Assembly (NCBI GenBank): GCA_027922465.2
Contig: BQMF02000103.1
Span: forward strand, 372,001 to 436,000
Reading direction: 5' to 3'
DNA: 64,000 nt
Origin: Turritopsis dohrnii
Lineage: Eukaryota > Cnidaria > Hydrozoa > Anthoathecata > Oceaniidae
Positions within the stretch are counted from its first letter, which is position 1. Each line of letters opens with the position of its first letter. This document shows, in pieces, positions 1 to 12,171 of the stretch. Both the position numbers and the translations under genes were made by a program. A model generated the notes under the pieces. It had not been told where the DNA came from, ran no database searches, and saw nothing but the letters and a program-made list of their open reading frames with translations.

Positions 1-1107
1 TCAATTAAAGACAAAAATTAATTATTTTGTCGTATTGCATTATGGTAATTGTAGTGTGTGTTCGGGAGATGAACTGGATTATGGGAACGATCAATTGATT
101 ACGTTCGTATAAACTAATATTGGAGCACATTGAAATGGATCTAAATGAATTCCGTAGCTAGAAAATAAAAACAGGTGGTTAGATATATTTAATGATGATG
201 GAATATAAATTGAAAAGAGATTGAACTCCCACCAAGAAACTGTTTATCTATTCTTGAAAGGTTCCGTCATGTGGCATGTGGCATGTTTTTGACTTAGCTA
301 CATACCTTGGCAGTGTTGCTTGAGTTGCAGCAAATATTTTAAAGGAAACACAATGCAGTCGTCCGCACACCATGTACCTTACATTTATCGTGAAGGTAAT
401 AAATCGTGAATTGAACTCCTTAAACTCATTAAAATTAACCCTGCTTGATGATATAATCCGATGTTATTTGCTTTTTACCGGTTTGATAAAAAACAAAGCA
501 ATTTCGGTTTCTTTCGGTCGTCCTTTAATGTGTTTGTTTGGCGTTTTCCATTATTTGGTTTACTTGATCCTACTTATGTTTGATATCTATAATACCTTAA
601 AAAAAAGTGTCTCAGCAGTTTTCTTGTGAGATAATCTCCACGACGGAGCCAATCAATTTTTAAATTGTTTGAGCGCTTTGTTGGTAATAAACAGCTGCTC
701 GTTCCCAGATCATTTCTCAATGGTTCTATTTCTACTGACATCAGCATAGTGCAAGTTTGTTGAAAAACCTATGCGGTGGAGTTCATTTCTATAGAAATAC
801 ACACTTCATCTCAGTAGTTATTTGACAGTTTTGCCCACTGGTTATCTTTATTTTGAAACTTGTATAGTCTGTTTCATTGTATGGTGTCAGGACAATTCCC
901 CCTCCCTCCTCATGATTTCCACCATCCAATGTAGGGTTAGGGTTAGGGCAAAGCCAAGGTTTAAGGCTACCTATATTGGGGGCAATTGTGATGGGGTAAT
1001 TTACTGGGCTTTATCATCCGGAATTGTCTTAGAACTAAATTGTATACGTCTTTTTTTAGACAGTCGGAAAGGCAAGGTGATTCCCACAGTGTTATCAATA
1101 CATTAAA

Positions 1108-1215
1108 CTCTTCGTATCGTTACTGCGAGGAAGAGCGTTTTTATTGAAATAGTGTGTATACTTCTATTGAAATGCATTCCTCCGCAGTGATTTTTCAGCA
1201 AATTTGCTGATCATA
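1108..1215. repeat. MITE, CACTGCGA-arm family, copy 1
   Basis: The arms ACTGCGAGGAAGAGC and its imperfect complement ending CCGCAGTGA surround an AT-rich core with AATAGTGTGTATA. The same layout recurs at 29322-29440 and 30467-30591, so this is a dispersed palindromic repeat. No coding capacity is seen. Confidence 0.6.
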
Positions 1216-1792
1216 CCGATTCATTCTGTCAACGATTACTGATGGATGTTCTTTGGTGTTCCTTTACTTGCTGTCAAACCGAGTGCTTAAGGTTGACGTA
1301 CAAAAGCATACTCTTGCAACAAAAAATTGTCTTAATGTAAATAATGTACCAGTAATGGGAAAATTTAATTAAGCATCGAGTAAGAACCACATTTCGGACT
1401 GCAGTGTAAGTGAGTACAGAAATTGTTTTGAAAATACACAATAGAAATATTTTGTGGGAAAGCGAAAGTGCTTTTTCAATGTTAAATTGCGTAGGCGACT
1501 TCCACAAATAATTCCAAAATCTCTCGAATTAAATAAGCGTTGCAGCGATTAATTGAACGATCACGATCCCCACATGAACAAAAAAATCGCCGCTTTTTTT
1601 TTGCAATCCGTAAAAGGTATCTAGAAGCATTTTTCGCAACTGAAATAAATAAATAAAAAAAATACGTCATCGTGTTTACTTAAAATAATCAAGAATCAGA
1701 AATTGAAATACCCTGTAATATCCGTTTCCACTTCTACATAACAAGTAATATCCTGCTGTATAAAGATTTCCTCCAGAAACGAATGGAAAATG

Positions 1793-1862
1793 CAACCTCG
1801 AGCACAGTGTCTTACCTTTCGATATACTGATAGCACAAGAGACTCTGGGTTCGAGGTTGATA
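1793..1862. repeat. MITE, CAACCTCG-arm family, copy 1
   Basis: A short palindrome opens CAACCTCGAGCACAGTGTCT and closes with GACTCTGGGTTCGAGGTTG. Related copies with a GGTTTCTTGCC inner arm lie at 2452-2926, 17128-17210 and 28602-28692. Confidence 0.6.
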
Positions 1863-2451
1863 GAGAATGCTACTATGGAAGTTGAGTCTTTCAAGCCATC
1901 GAAACACCAAGGACTTTCACCTCTTTTAACGGTATTTATGAAGTACCATACAACTCCCATACTGCAATGCAACTCCCATAATGCCATGTAACTCCTACGA
2001 TGCTATTTTCAGTTTCTACCCCTGGTTTCCATAAATAGTTAGGAGAATCTATTCTTCAATCAAGGTAATCTTAGTTTTCGTTCTGCATGTTTCTAATCGA
2101 TTTAAAATATGGAAAAATATAAAAAATATGGAAGCACTTGATAACTATATTCCTAAGTTTCTCTGCCAGCTCTAGGGCCTAAAATAACCCAGATTTTTTC
2201 TGCTCAGTGTTCTCAAAATTATCTGAAAAATCCTTCTGTGATGGAGTGCTTTTGAACTTTGATGTCTATATTCCAAACAAATGATTTCCTCCCTCCTGCC
2301 ATCTTATATAAATTCATGTTAACCAATCTCTCTAAAGTAAATCTCACTTTTTTTCAACAGTATAGCATGTCAATTACTTACCTTTGTGTCAATGCTGAAT
2401 CTGATTCGGATAAGCATAATTGTAAATGCAACTCCAGTATCAATTTGGTGG

Positions 2452-2926
2452 AAGTTCGAGCCAGTTCGTAAACCCAAGGTTTCTTGCCGCTTCGATATAC
2501 AATATGTCCGATACGTTATATCTATATACACGTTGTTTTTTTTATAAGCAACATGTTTATAAGCAACACTAGTAAATTTTCTCAAAAAGTTAAGCAAAAG
2601 TACTACAAGGACCTTAGATAAATTACCAACATGAAATTTTGAAATCATGCAGCCCTAGCATAGCTACAGCACATTTCTTTAAATTGTTACACTAGGTGGT
2701 TACACAAGGTTGCAGTACTTGTGTCCTACACTTTGTACTTAAATACTTCAGCTTGCACAAAGATTTTCAAGACTGGAAACATATTTTTTCAATTAATACT
2801 TAGCAACAAATTAAGCAACATTACTACTAAAAAATGGTCATTTTTTAAGCAACATTACTACTAAGGCCTGACCTTGGTTGCTTATAAAAAAAAACGCGAA
2901 AGGCAAGAAACCATGGGCTCGAGGAT
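2452..2926. repeat. Longer member of the CAACCTCG-arm repeat family
   Basis: The left arm reads CCCAAGGTTTCTTGCCGC and the right arm, inverted, GCCCATGGTTTCTTGCC. The roughly 420-base interior holds repeated TAAGCAACAT motifs. It looks like a longer non-autonomous relative of the short palindromes; boundaries are approximate. Confidence 0.45.
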
Positions 2927-3788
2927 AGAGCCAGCCTTACCTCAAAATCTTACAAGTCTATAAAAATAAACTTGTCTTGTGGTTGGTTAAATGATGTTAA
3001 AAATAGATAAATGAATTTCAATTGTTGTACCCAGACAGTCTAAATCCTCTTTTCAACCTACGTAGAGTGTTTGCTGTAATCCGTTTTCCCTTTGACTAGT
3101 ATGCATTGCGTGAAAAGGGTACTTGGAAACAAAAGCGTCGTGGTCATAAAGCACAGCATGATCACACTTCCCTACTTATATTTTTTGAAAAGTAAATCTG
3201 ATGATTATAATTAGTCTCTAAGTCCAGCAAAATTCTTGCACGAAAGTGTTTATTTTCTTTTACAATTATTGGTAGACTTGTGACGTCAAACGTTCAAGAC
3301 CCAATCAATCAATATATGGATTATTACGTCGAGTACCTCTTCCACATCAGCTTCGGCCAATATTTTTTCGATCAAAAATCCGAATATTTCTTAATAATCT
3401 CGTTCATATTTCTCATTTCTACCAGAAGCGAAAATTTTCTTCCCCCCACCAAAAAAAATTCGTCTTTTCGTGTCTAGTCCCTCCAATATTACGTGGTAAC
3501 AAGTCATTGAAAAAGGAAAATATAAACTTTTAAGCATTTATTTACCTTCCGAAAAAGAAGACTCTTCTACTAGACTAAATAAACATGGTATGGTTGTTAT
3601 GTACATATACTATATTTAAAATCACAGATGTTCAGACTATCATGCTTTTGACAGGTGACGAGTAGACAAAAAACTGTAAATCCTACAAATGGGATTTCCT
3701 AATTATTTATCATAATATATGTTAGGGCGTATTGAATATTTTCATTAATTGTGGGGGCGCTTCTTAAATCTGTTTTGTATTATGAGAT

Positions 3789-3795
3789 AGCTTTT

Positions 3796-3829
<34 letters not shown>
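3789..3829. repeat. Poly(T) tract
   Basis: About forty bases that are nearly all T. It could be the tail of a minus-strand retroposed sequence, but no recognisable body adjoins it. Confidence 0.8.
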
Positions 3830-3831
<2 letters not shown>

Positions 3832-4734
3832 AACACAACAGGGAGTGTCTTCTGTTAACTTATTCAAAGCTGTACCTGAATCTTATTTGTGGAACTTCCA
3901 ATAAATTATATGTACACATATATTATTTACAGTGTTAATAGCTAATGAAAAACTGTCTCCTTATTCTCCTTATAAACTGACAGTAGCTTTTATATCACTC
4001 TTTTAAATCAGTAACTAAGGGTCTGATCACACGAGGTGTCCAAGGTCTCGAAACACTTGGAAATTTGAAATTTCTTCCTACTTACACAAAATGGAGATTA
4101 AATTTCGTCTAGATTGAATTTAACACGTGCAGCACTTCAATGTTGTTTGTTTTTATTAATTGACCGAGAATGCTATTTTAAAAATCTGTATTGTTTAGAG
4201 ATTGCGTAGTTCAATTGCTTGTACTTAACCTGATTGGTTATAGGGAAATATTACCAGTAAATATCCTTGAAATATTTTTAGAATATGATATCTCACATAA
4301 GAAGTAGAATTTATGAAACTAGGAAGTTCCTATACAATAAAATCTTTTTAAACATAAAGAAAGTTAAATCTCCATGTTTTCATAGTTCAAATATTTTTCA
4401 CATTAGTACCTGTTCTATCAAACTTCAGTCTTGAGTCATAGTTGCTTATGACACATAGCGTGTTTGTAAATTATCCTACGCACGCTTTCCAAAGTGTTAA
4501 ACACTGGAAGAATAACAATGTTTTAGCACAATTATCAGAACTTCCATGTAGAATTTCTTCGGCAGATTACACGACGTATAATGAAATAACATATTAGCAA
4601 GTCGGTAACAAAACGGATGTTAGTATGACCTCTCCACTTAACTTTCAAACCCAGATCCCATCATTTCTGTTTCTTACTGAATTTAATTTAATTAGGAGTG
4701 GGGTCTGGAAGAGAGATTGTGTCATGATTAGATG

Positions 4735-4743
4735 TATAAAAGG
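4735..4743 (+). promoter_or_regulatory. Possible TATA box of the Sox gene
   Basis: TATAAAAGG lies about 230 bases upstream of the Sox start codon, in the correct orientation. It is the only strong TATA-like match close upstream. Its use as a promoter is inferred. Confidence 0.4.
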
Positions 4744-4975
4744 ATAGTTTTGTCAGGACAGTGTACACTTTCTCACTTTCTTTTTAATGGACTGAAGGAG
4801 ACAGTCTTTAAGTGGATGGTTTGAAAGACATTGGTTGTATAAACATACAATTTGTTTACTTTCGGTGGACAAAGACTGAAGTATTGGTTTTCAAAATTTT
4901 CTGATCCTCATCTTCACTCTTCTGGAAACATATCATATACAGCAACATCTGAAGAAGAACGATAAAAATCAAATA

Positions 4976-6271
4976 ATGGAAGGTTGTTCGGAGGTACTGC
5001 ACTATTATCCATCGAAAGAAAACAGCACACGAAACAAAGTATTTTCGGCTCACGGTTTTTTTCCAGTCAATTCGGACTATTCTGTCAGTGTTGATTATTC
5101 GTCGTCGTATTTTGCGAAACTTGGAGAGGAGGACGACGTGAAACGACCTATGAACTCGTTCTTATTGTGGGCCAAAATCATGCGAAGGAAATATGCCAGT
5201 GAAAACCCCAACCTTCACAATGCAGAGATCAGTAAATTGTTGGGGAAAATTTGGAACTCAATGTCTGTGAAAGATAAACGCCCGTTTGTTGAAAGGGCGG
5301 AAAAGCTACGCGTTCTCCATATGAGAACCTATCCAAACTACCGTTACGCCCCGAAAAAACGCAAAGACAAGAAAAGCCAGCGAAACATTTCCCCAGAAAT
5401 TGCAGCTGCGTTACACCAAACAATATTTGACGTCAAGAATATGCTATCTGCGCAGCATTCTTTTCGAGATCTGAACAGTTACGGCTACCTAAGGGAAGCA
5501 TGTGAGAACAAACGCGAAACTGAATTCAAAGGTGACGCAAATGAAAACGAAACGAGTTTGAAAATAGCGCCTCGTTATTCCACAGACAATCCAGCTTTGG
5601 ACTGCACCAACAATTGTGATAAGCCCGATCTAGATGTTGCAACCAGTGTAGCTGATAGTCTCGATTGCCCAAATGTAATTACACTTCATTATTTTCCAAC
5701 AAAAACGGATTCGAAAGATAAAGAGGAGAAAGACAAAATTAACGAAATCGAAATGACAGAAAATCTAAAAATAAACCACGCTTACGATTGGACAGCGGAA
5801 GTATTGAAGTGTGAGGATGTCACGAGAATCTTACGTCATACGATCAATGTCAGTTCGGATTACACGAACAAAGAAAAAATAGATCGAGTAATAGAATGGT
5901 GCGCTAACAACCCAAATATCCCCGTCAACAACAATGCCGAGTTGAAAATGAAAACGAGAAACCAAACGCCGAGTGAAGAAATAACTGGCGACAATTTTCG
6001 AAGCAGGAATGAAGCCTCGCATAAAAGTTTCACTGACGACAATGCATTGGGAGATGACATCGACGTTTTCAAAAACATACCGGCATACAATGACGACGAT
6101 ACAGGCACTGACGGGAGTCATTTACCGACAATAGACGACAACTTAAACTACGACTTACCCGATTTCCTGAAAACAGTTCTGAGCAGACCGTTCCATTATG
6201 CCAATATTACGGAAACCGATGATGTCTGTTTATGGTCTGACATAGGTGAAATCATCAGCGGAAATAATTAA
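4976..6271 (+). CDS. Sox-family HMG-box transcription factor, single exon
   Basis: A 431-residue protein with one HMG box at about residues 54-132. The box opens with VKRPMNSFLLWAK and has the Sox-type HNAEISKLLG and KRPFVERAEKLR segments, followed by a basic stretch ending KKRKDKK that likely serves as a nuclear localisation signal. Sox proteins bind the DNA minor groove and bend it to control cell fate. The LHNAE, LGK-W, LRV-HM and PNY-Y positions resemble groups F and E more than B, but the box is divergent (FLLWAK where FMVWAK is usual; YAPKK instead of YRPRR). The rest is acidic and low-complexity with no known domain. The ATG is the first in frame after a TGA at 4877. No intron is needed. 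The gene converges on CIAO2B. Confidence 0.9.
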   Translation: MEGCSEVLHYYPSKENSTRNKVFSAHGFFPVNSDYSVSVDYSSSYFAKLGEEDDVKRPMNSFLLWAKIMRRKYASENPNLHNAEISKLLGKIWNSMSVKDKRPFVERAEKLRVLHMRTYPNYRYAPKKRKDKKSQRNISPEIAAALHQTIFDVKNMLSAQHSFRDLNSYGYLREACENKRETEFKGDANENETSLKIAPRYSTDNPALDCTNNCDKPDLDVATSVADSLDCPNVITLHYFPTKTDSKDKEEKDKINEIEMTENLKINHAYDWTAEVLKCEDVTRILRHTINVSSDYTNKEKIDRVIEWCANNPNIPVNNNAELKMKTRNQTPSEEITGDNFRSRNEASHKSFTDDNALGDDIDVFKNIPAYNDDDTGTDGSHLPTIDDNLNYDLPDFLKTVLSRPFHYANITETDDVCLWSDIGEIISGNN

Positions 6272-6989
6272 CACTAACCGAGTTGGCGAGTATACAAAAC
6301 TGATATATTATATAATTGTCCACACTAACCTTTCCCTAACCTGTCTACCTGTTGACGAAACTTTGAAAAAAGTAACGAATGTATTTAGAATAGTTGTAAT
6401 GGATAGATAAACATCATATTTTTTTGACTAACATCTTATCGTGTAAAACAAAATCGACGATTTTCAGATCCGACGTTTTTATCTCCAATTTTGTTTCCCC
6501 GCTGACAAATACCCGACTTTTTACCCGATTTTTCCTCAACAGCATCTCTTTTAATTTTTATGCAGACTTTCTTTCAGACAAGAAGAGAGCTCTTTATTAC
6601 TTCACCCGAATTGACGCCCATCACGTGACGAAGTAAATATCATCGGCTTGATATACGAAATCGTATTCTAAGATGATGTTTGATTTTTTTATACCTTCAT
6701 CATAATGGAAATCGTCCACACAGACCGCGTTATTTCTGCGTACAAGAATTTAGTAAAAATATTTCTCTAGATTTTGTCCGATTCTCCCTTATAAAGGGCA
6801 TGCGCTGCAGTGTGATTCTCCATCATCTAGTTTTGACGTCACATTCTAGCCTGAATAATCTATCGTTCGAATAAACAGATATCGTCTCCATGGAGATTTA
6901 CAAAACGAATAACTCGTCATTTACCATAATGTATTGCAAATCAATCCCTCCATCTTTTCTTTTTACGTTGATATGCTACGATGGATGTG
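6272..6989. other. Region between two convergent genes
   Basis: This holds the 3' ends of Sox (+) and CIAO2B (-). AATAAA occurs on the plus strand near 6871 and AATAAA on the minus strand near 6590. Either could be a poly(A) signal, but neither is close to its stop codon. No other feature is seen. Confidence 0.5.
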
Positions 6990-9900
6990 TTAAGTATCTT
7001 TGACAGTGAGACACTGATTTATAACTCGCAGTAGATGAATGTTCTCCAATGCAGCTGCAACACGTTCTTTATCAGCCAGTTGTTTGTTCACTGAAAGTAA
7101 ACATCATTTGAGAAGTTAAATCCCGAAAAAATCGCTTGTCTCGTAATTCATCGAACAATTTGAAAGCATCAAAACTTCATGGTGTAAAGCTTGTAAAATT
7201 TGTTTGGGTTAGTGAGGGTTTAGGTTCAGGCTATGCCTCGTTCTTTCAGACTATTTTATGAAGCTTTAACTGATAAGTTTGATGCTTTCAAATTGTTAGA
7301 TGAACGCACTCTCTTATCGGACAAAAAAAAATCAGGTTTGGACTTAAATGGAAAAAAAATCCGCGTAAACCAAACCGCTCCACGAAAATCAGTCAATTAG
7401 CGGGATTCGGAAAAATCATGTTTCATTTACACGAAACTATTTTTCTATAGATTTGCAGGAAATTGTATGCAACTTAGTAGAGTTGTTCGTGAATTTTTCC
7501 CTACAAAGTCATTAGAAACTTCACATCAACACTTGAAATAAGCGTGCAAAGTAATGATGTTTCTTTTGATACAACAAAAGGCTGTAAATCACTGAAGTAC
7601 TGTTTTAGTAGAACAGTTTAATTCTCACAAGTAATTGACTTTTTTCGTGTAACAGGCTCGTTGAGTTTACGAATCTCCCTAATAAACCTCGACAAATTTT
7701 ATATTTTAGGCAGTGGTGATGAACAGAACAAACTCGTGATTCGCAAAAGCTGGGTACGAGTGTGGTCTGTTGTACGTGGTCTTGAGTGGTTATTGAGCCA
7801 TTATGAACTTACAGACGAAGTTAACAAAACAGTGCACAGTTTTACAGATGTCAAACAAATTACAAAAGGTTCTTTTTTAAGCAACCACGGGATTCCTGAA
7901 AATTTCGGCCCAATTACTTTAATGTTTTCATTTTAGGGCCGCTTCAAGATGTTTGGGCTCACTAGTCTTGGTTTCTCATTTTTAGGGGCTTATTATTTCT
8001 TTTTATACATTCTTAGAATCCTAGGCCGGGGAAACTTTTTAATTTGTTGATAACTAATACCTTATTTTTCATGTGCCGAAATTAAGCTGTAGAATGTGTA
8101 AAAAAAGCAGAAACAAAAACAGACAGTGCAGTAGACAGACTGTGCTAGTAATATACTTCCTTTAAAAAAACAAACAAACAAAAGAACAGAGGTTTTATTG
8201 GGAAGAGTGACATTCTGAGTTCATGGTCATTTCTTCTTGCACAAACTGGTTTGAGATATGATACGTTATCATTGAAAAGTCAGTCCATAGTTGTGTATTT
8301 TTGAGAAAATTGAAGGGAATTTTATCATCACAAGTTGTTGATAGGTATAGGAAGGGTTGAAACTAAATTGAATGACATCAAGATTTCCTTTTGCTTCATC
8401 CAATCCAGATGGTCTGAAGCAGGGTGACTTGGATGGCTACGCAACCATCCAGATAGCATAACCAAATGACAAGATCAATGCAATGAATTACATGGAAGTT
8501 TTCAGGATTTGCTTTTCTCATTAATATCAAATAACAGTGAAGATTTGGGCATCAATACTAGAAATTTGTTAAATCTGGCAAGAATGACCCATCGTATTTT
8601 CTGATTTTCTGTTTAAGCATCACAATGTAACTGTCTCTAACCATCTAACCTTTATCACTTGACTTCATGCAGATTTTTACTTCATAGGTCTCACGAAATT
8701 CAAAAATTAAGCCAATGAAGAAAACAAAAAAAAGGTTAAAAGCAGCACAACTGATTATGATTCAATCTTCAATCTTCAAAAAGTGCCCTAGATTGCCTTT
8801 TATATACAGCATAAGTTATCAAACAAATTCAAATCAGGCAAGCAGCTAATTATCTGGCACATTCACCTAAATTTTTAAAACAGTTGCTTGATGTTAGCCA
8901 TAGTGGTTATGTCCTCAAAAAAACCCAAAAAAATCAACTCGATAGAAATGAATTAAAAGAGCATTGTAATATTTGGAAGAATTACCTGCAGCCTCAGATA
9001 CATGAGTTCCTGGAGATATTAACACATCAACCTATGAATAGAAAACATTTTCTTGCTTGAACAGTCTGGAAAAAATTGTATTAAAACAAAATGGCTTAAA
9101 ATGTCAATTGACGGTCATGCCAAATGTTTTTATGAAAATGCAATTCCTATTTGTGTGAACAAATACTGTATTTACACTAGATTTTTTTCAAATGTATGAA
9201 TCAAATATCAAACTGTAAAGATATTAGTTCTGGAATATGATTATAATAATAATGGAATGTGTGGTAAGGTTCAGTTAAACAAAACTTACGGGAGATACAC
9301 AAGAGAAAACAAAACAAAAAGACAAAGAATTCAGAATTCAAATAATAAGTAACAAAAAATCAAAAAACAAACATTCTACAATGCAGTAAAGCCATTATCC
9401 GAGAAAAGAGATTTTGCAAAAAAGTGATCTCATCTTTAAATGGTGTTTACCTTGTACCGTGTCGGAAGTGAACGAAGTAAAAGCACACGAATTGATAATC
9501 CAATCAAGGTTGCCATGCTACAATGTGGTATAGTTGGTGTGAAGTAGATACTTAATTTGCTGTTTGAATCATCAATGATGACATTCTTCTCTTCGACAAC
9601 ATTTAGTTGTTCAAGGGTCAGAGGGTGCTCAGGATCATTGATGCAACGAATTAAATGTTCAAACCTTAGTTAAGGAGTAAAAAGTTGGTTTGTAATAACA
9701 ATTGTAAATTTTTGGTATCTCTGGAACAAAAAAATTTGATAATCAGACAACTAAAAAAATAAAAATAAAAAAATCATTAAAAAATTCTTGAAATATCTTC
9801 GAAGTTTGCCATTGGTAAAATGCTTAAAACCAGTGTCGCATCCAGATCATTTATGGGGACATCGATTTTCAGCAGGGGGTTTCGGGTCAGCTGTGATGCT

Positions 9901-10467
9901 TCCGAAAGCTCTGACATTTTAGTACTTTCAAGAGGCGAAAAATCACTTAATTGCATGTTTTATGAAGTACTTCAAATTTGGTTACGGATTGCATAATTTA
10001 GAACTGCACCAGAGAGAAGCTCTAAATTACTATTTAGCAGACTGGACAAATTTAAACCGTGTGAAATGTTATGTTTGAACTAATTTGGTATTGTTCTAAA
10101 TAACTTTTGTTTAATTTGTTCAGGAATTTATGATTCTGATTTTTTCTTTTGGATATTTTTTTGGGACATTTTTTGGGTGCCCATAACGTTTCAACGCTAT
10201 CATTTTCGGTCTGGATGCGACCCTGAAAACAAAATTCACTACAAACATTGAGCATTGAGAATGATTTAAATAAAAATTGAAAAGCTTCTGCTATGAAAAA
10301 CTTGTTGTATATAGTGAATTGTAGTGAAAACACAACACTCTTGAAATGATATCGAAAATTTCTCTTGTATCAATTTCATCATGAATGTCTTCATCTTCAT
10401 TCTCTTTCGTTGCAACCCTTTCCACAACTTTCTGGTAAACTCTTGGATTGGCATTTTGCAAGTCCAT
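6990..10467 (-). CDS. CIAO2B: CIAO2B (FAM96B/MIP18), cytosolic Fe-S targeting subunit, four exons
   Basis: Exons on the minus strand are 10353-10467, 9451-9656, 8986-9031 and 6990-7090, giving 155 residues (human protein 163). CIAO2B acts with MMS19 and CIAO1 to deliver Fe-S clusters to cytosolic and nuclear apoproteins. Family signatures are almost unchanged: [17 protein letters not shown] in exon 2, then [17 protein letters not shown] with the conserved Cys, PGTHVSEA in exon 3, and [16 protein letters not shown] in the last exon. Exon phases agree throughout. Introns 2 and 3 are GT-AG. Intron 1 restores the family sequence IFDLIR only if read as an AT-AC intron. Intron 3 carries a MITE at 7150-7301. 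Confidence 0.93.
7150..7301. repeat. MITE with AATTTGAAAGCATCAAA arms, copy 1
   Basis: About 150 bases within CIAO2B intron 3. The terminal arms TCATCGAACAATTTGAAAGC and the inverted GCTTTCAAATTGTTAGATGA frame the element. The inverted copy at 24092-24245, inside SLC35C2, is about 90% identical by eye. Confidence 0.7.
9657..10352 (-). other. AT-AC (U12-type) intron 1 of CIAO2B
   Basis: On the minus strand the intron begins ATATCATTTC, one base from the minor-class donor consensus ATATCCTT. It ends in AC 13 bases after a perfect U12 branch-site motif TCCTTAAC (plus-strand 9669-9676). Splicing here joins TTC-G to AT-TTA and gives the family sequence [15 protein letters not shown] exactly. The only in-frame GT-AG alternative uses a weak donor and inserts about seven residues the family lacks. 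Confidence 0.85.
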
Positions 10468-11251
10468 TTGTGGACTGAAATTTTGTATTACTTAACCTGT
10501 AAAAGGACATCATGGATAAATATCAAAATTCACTGATCAAGAAGGCTGACAGACAGGTGAAAGAATATATCAGCCTAAACTCAACATTTCAGCCAACACA
10601 GAGCTCTCTTCTATTCATAATGTTGATTTACCAATCAGAAACACCAGAGCAGAGTTGAAATACATAATAACAATGACCACCCAATTCAATTCAGCTTATG
10701 TTACGACTTGAGTACTGAGTTAAAACAAAAGAAAATCCTGTGCAATGTATCACCAACAAACATATCAAGTTGGGTATAATCAACCTTGACCACAAAAGTC
10801 AAAGAAATAAAGGTTTTCCTGTTTATCTTCAAAGCAAAGCTACTTCTTCAGTAGCTAGAGATTATTTCTCAACTTAATTAATTCTGATATCTCCAGCACA
10901 CTTCTTTTTGTTGTACTTTAAAGGAACTAAATTTTGCGGGAACTAAAATTTCGCAGCAATTTTTTGTATTTCATGGGAATTAAATTTCGCGAGGACTGGA
11001 ATTATTTCTTAATTTTTGGAGCAGCACATATTTCATGATTTCGATTTTCCTCCATTCATAAGCAAACCACCGGGCTATTGCACTAAAATACCTACTTTCC
11101 ATTAGACATTTCTCTACTACCATATATAGCTGTCTGGTCAGAAAGATCAGCCGGTATGAAAACAAGAAAATACCATAAGTGTACTAATCAATGTTTCCTT
11201 TTCTTCCCCGGTAGTTTGAGGGGACAGAAATGCCCGAACTACATTGTTTAA
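10468..11251. other. Upstream flank of CIAO2B
   Basis: Non-coding. It should contain the CIAO2B promoter on the minus strand. A decayed repeat with TTTTGCGGGAACTAAAATTT lies near 10930-11000 and resembles one at about 47985. Nothing else is supported. Confidence 0.5.
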
Positions 11252-12171
11252 AGGCCGGTTTCCATACAGCTGCATTTTACGCTCTAGCGAAAAAAGCTCG
11301 GGAGATTTTTTCTCGGGAGCACAAATTGATTTCCATTAACTATTTTTCATGCACGTGCAAAAAATATCAAAACATTCAGATCTGAAGAAAGTTACTAGTT
11401 TTGCATAGTTTTTTTTAAACTAAACATAGTGTCAATTTTATTACTGTCGTCAAAAAAGAAATAGATAGATAATTTGAAAATGTGAATGAGAAAGCTTTTC
11501 TTGGAGAGACGTTCCAAAGGGCTATATACAATGTTAAATAAGATTTGATTGGGTATAAGGCAAAACAAACTTAAAATTTGATAAATTTTCTCTTTGATCT
11601 TTGTCAAAGCAACATCAGATCACAACAAAAAAACTTTAACAACATCTAGAATACGTATAGATAATTCAAAAATGTTATTTATTCCCTTGATACAGTTAAA
11701 AATGTTAAAGGAGATAATTAAAAGATATTTTACAAAAGGTTTCTCCACGCCGATGATAAAAGCTTGATTTCTCCTTGTAATACAATGTTTTGGTTAAAGA
11801 TTTAATGCTGTTTGCTAAAGAATATTTTTTCAAAGCATTAAGAATGAATCCCCCAATGTTCGAGGAATTACTTTTCTCGATTTCACCCTTCATAAAAGAA
11901 ATCTTGAATATTTTGTTTTATTGACGTTCGCAAATTAAAAACAAACAATACTCAAATATGATTGGCTGATATAAAATTTAACAAAAGAGAGAGAAAAAAT
12001 ACGCGCTCAAAAGTAGAATGAGTTTAACTTTTACGCCAAGCTCAAGAGCAGCTCAAGAGAATTCTAAATCTCTCAGTCAGCGGTAATTTTGATTTTATGC
12101 GCATGCGTCGGCAAAATTCTCACGAGCTTTTTCCGCTCGAGCGTAAAATGCAGCTGTATGGAAACCGGCCT
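11252..12171. mobile_element. Non-autonomous DNA transposon, Harbinger-like, TAA target duplication
   Basis: The terminal inverted repeats are AGGCCGGTTTCCATACAGCT and its inverse, continuing through GCATTTTACGCTC for about 33 matching bases. TAA flanks both ends (11249-11251 and 12172-12174), as in PIF/Harbinger insertions. The interior of about 850 bases has no transposase. If the flank is read as a damaged TTAA site, a Kolobok or piggyBac origin is possible. Confidence 0.75.

Larger units (their letters stand above)
1..4730. other. Gene-poor, repeat-rich left flank
   Basis: No open frame here looks like a conserved protein; the short frames are AT-rich and lack recognisable motifs. The stretch holds three palindromic MITE copies, listed separately, and a long poly(T) run at about 3789-3829. 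A small cluster of TTAGGG-like units sits near 930. Nothing else is identifiable. Confidence 0.6.

Noticed and set aside
928..952. TTAGGG-like repeats
   Set aside because: Only two and a half units (TAGGGTTAGGGTTAGGG). Too few to call an interstitial telomere.
7661..7936. 91-codon frame inside CIAO2B intron 3, opposite strand
   Set aside because: It has a plausible amino-acid mix but no known motif, no ATG (it opens on TTG) and no splice partner. Left out as a gene.
10336..10467. CIAO2B exon 1 extended to a GT donor at about 10336
   Set aside because: It keeps the frame but adds about seven residues absent from the family and uses a poor donor. The AT-AC reading fits all signals better.
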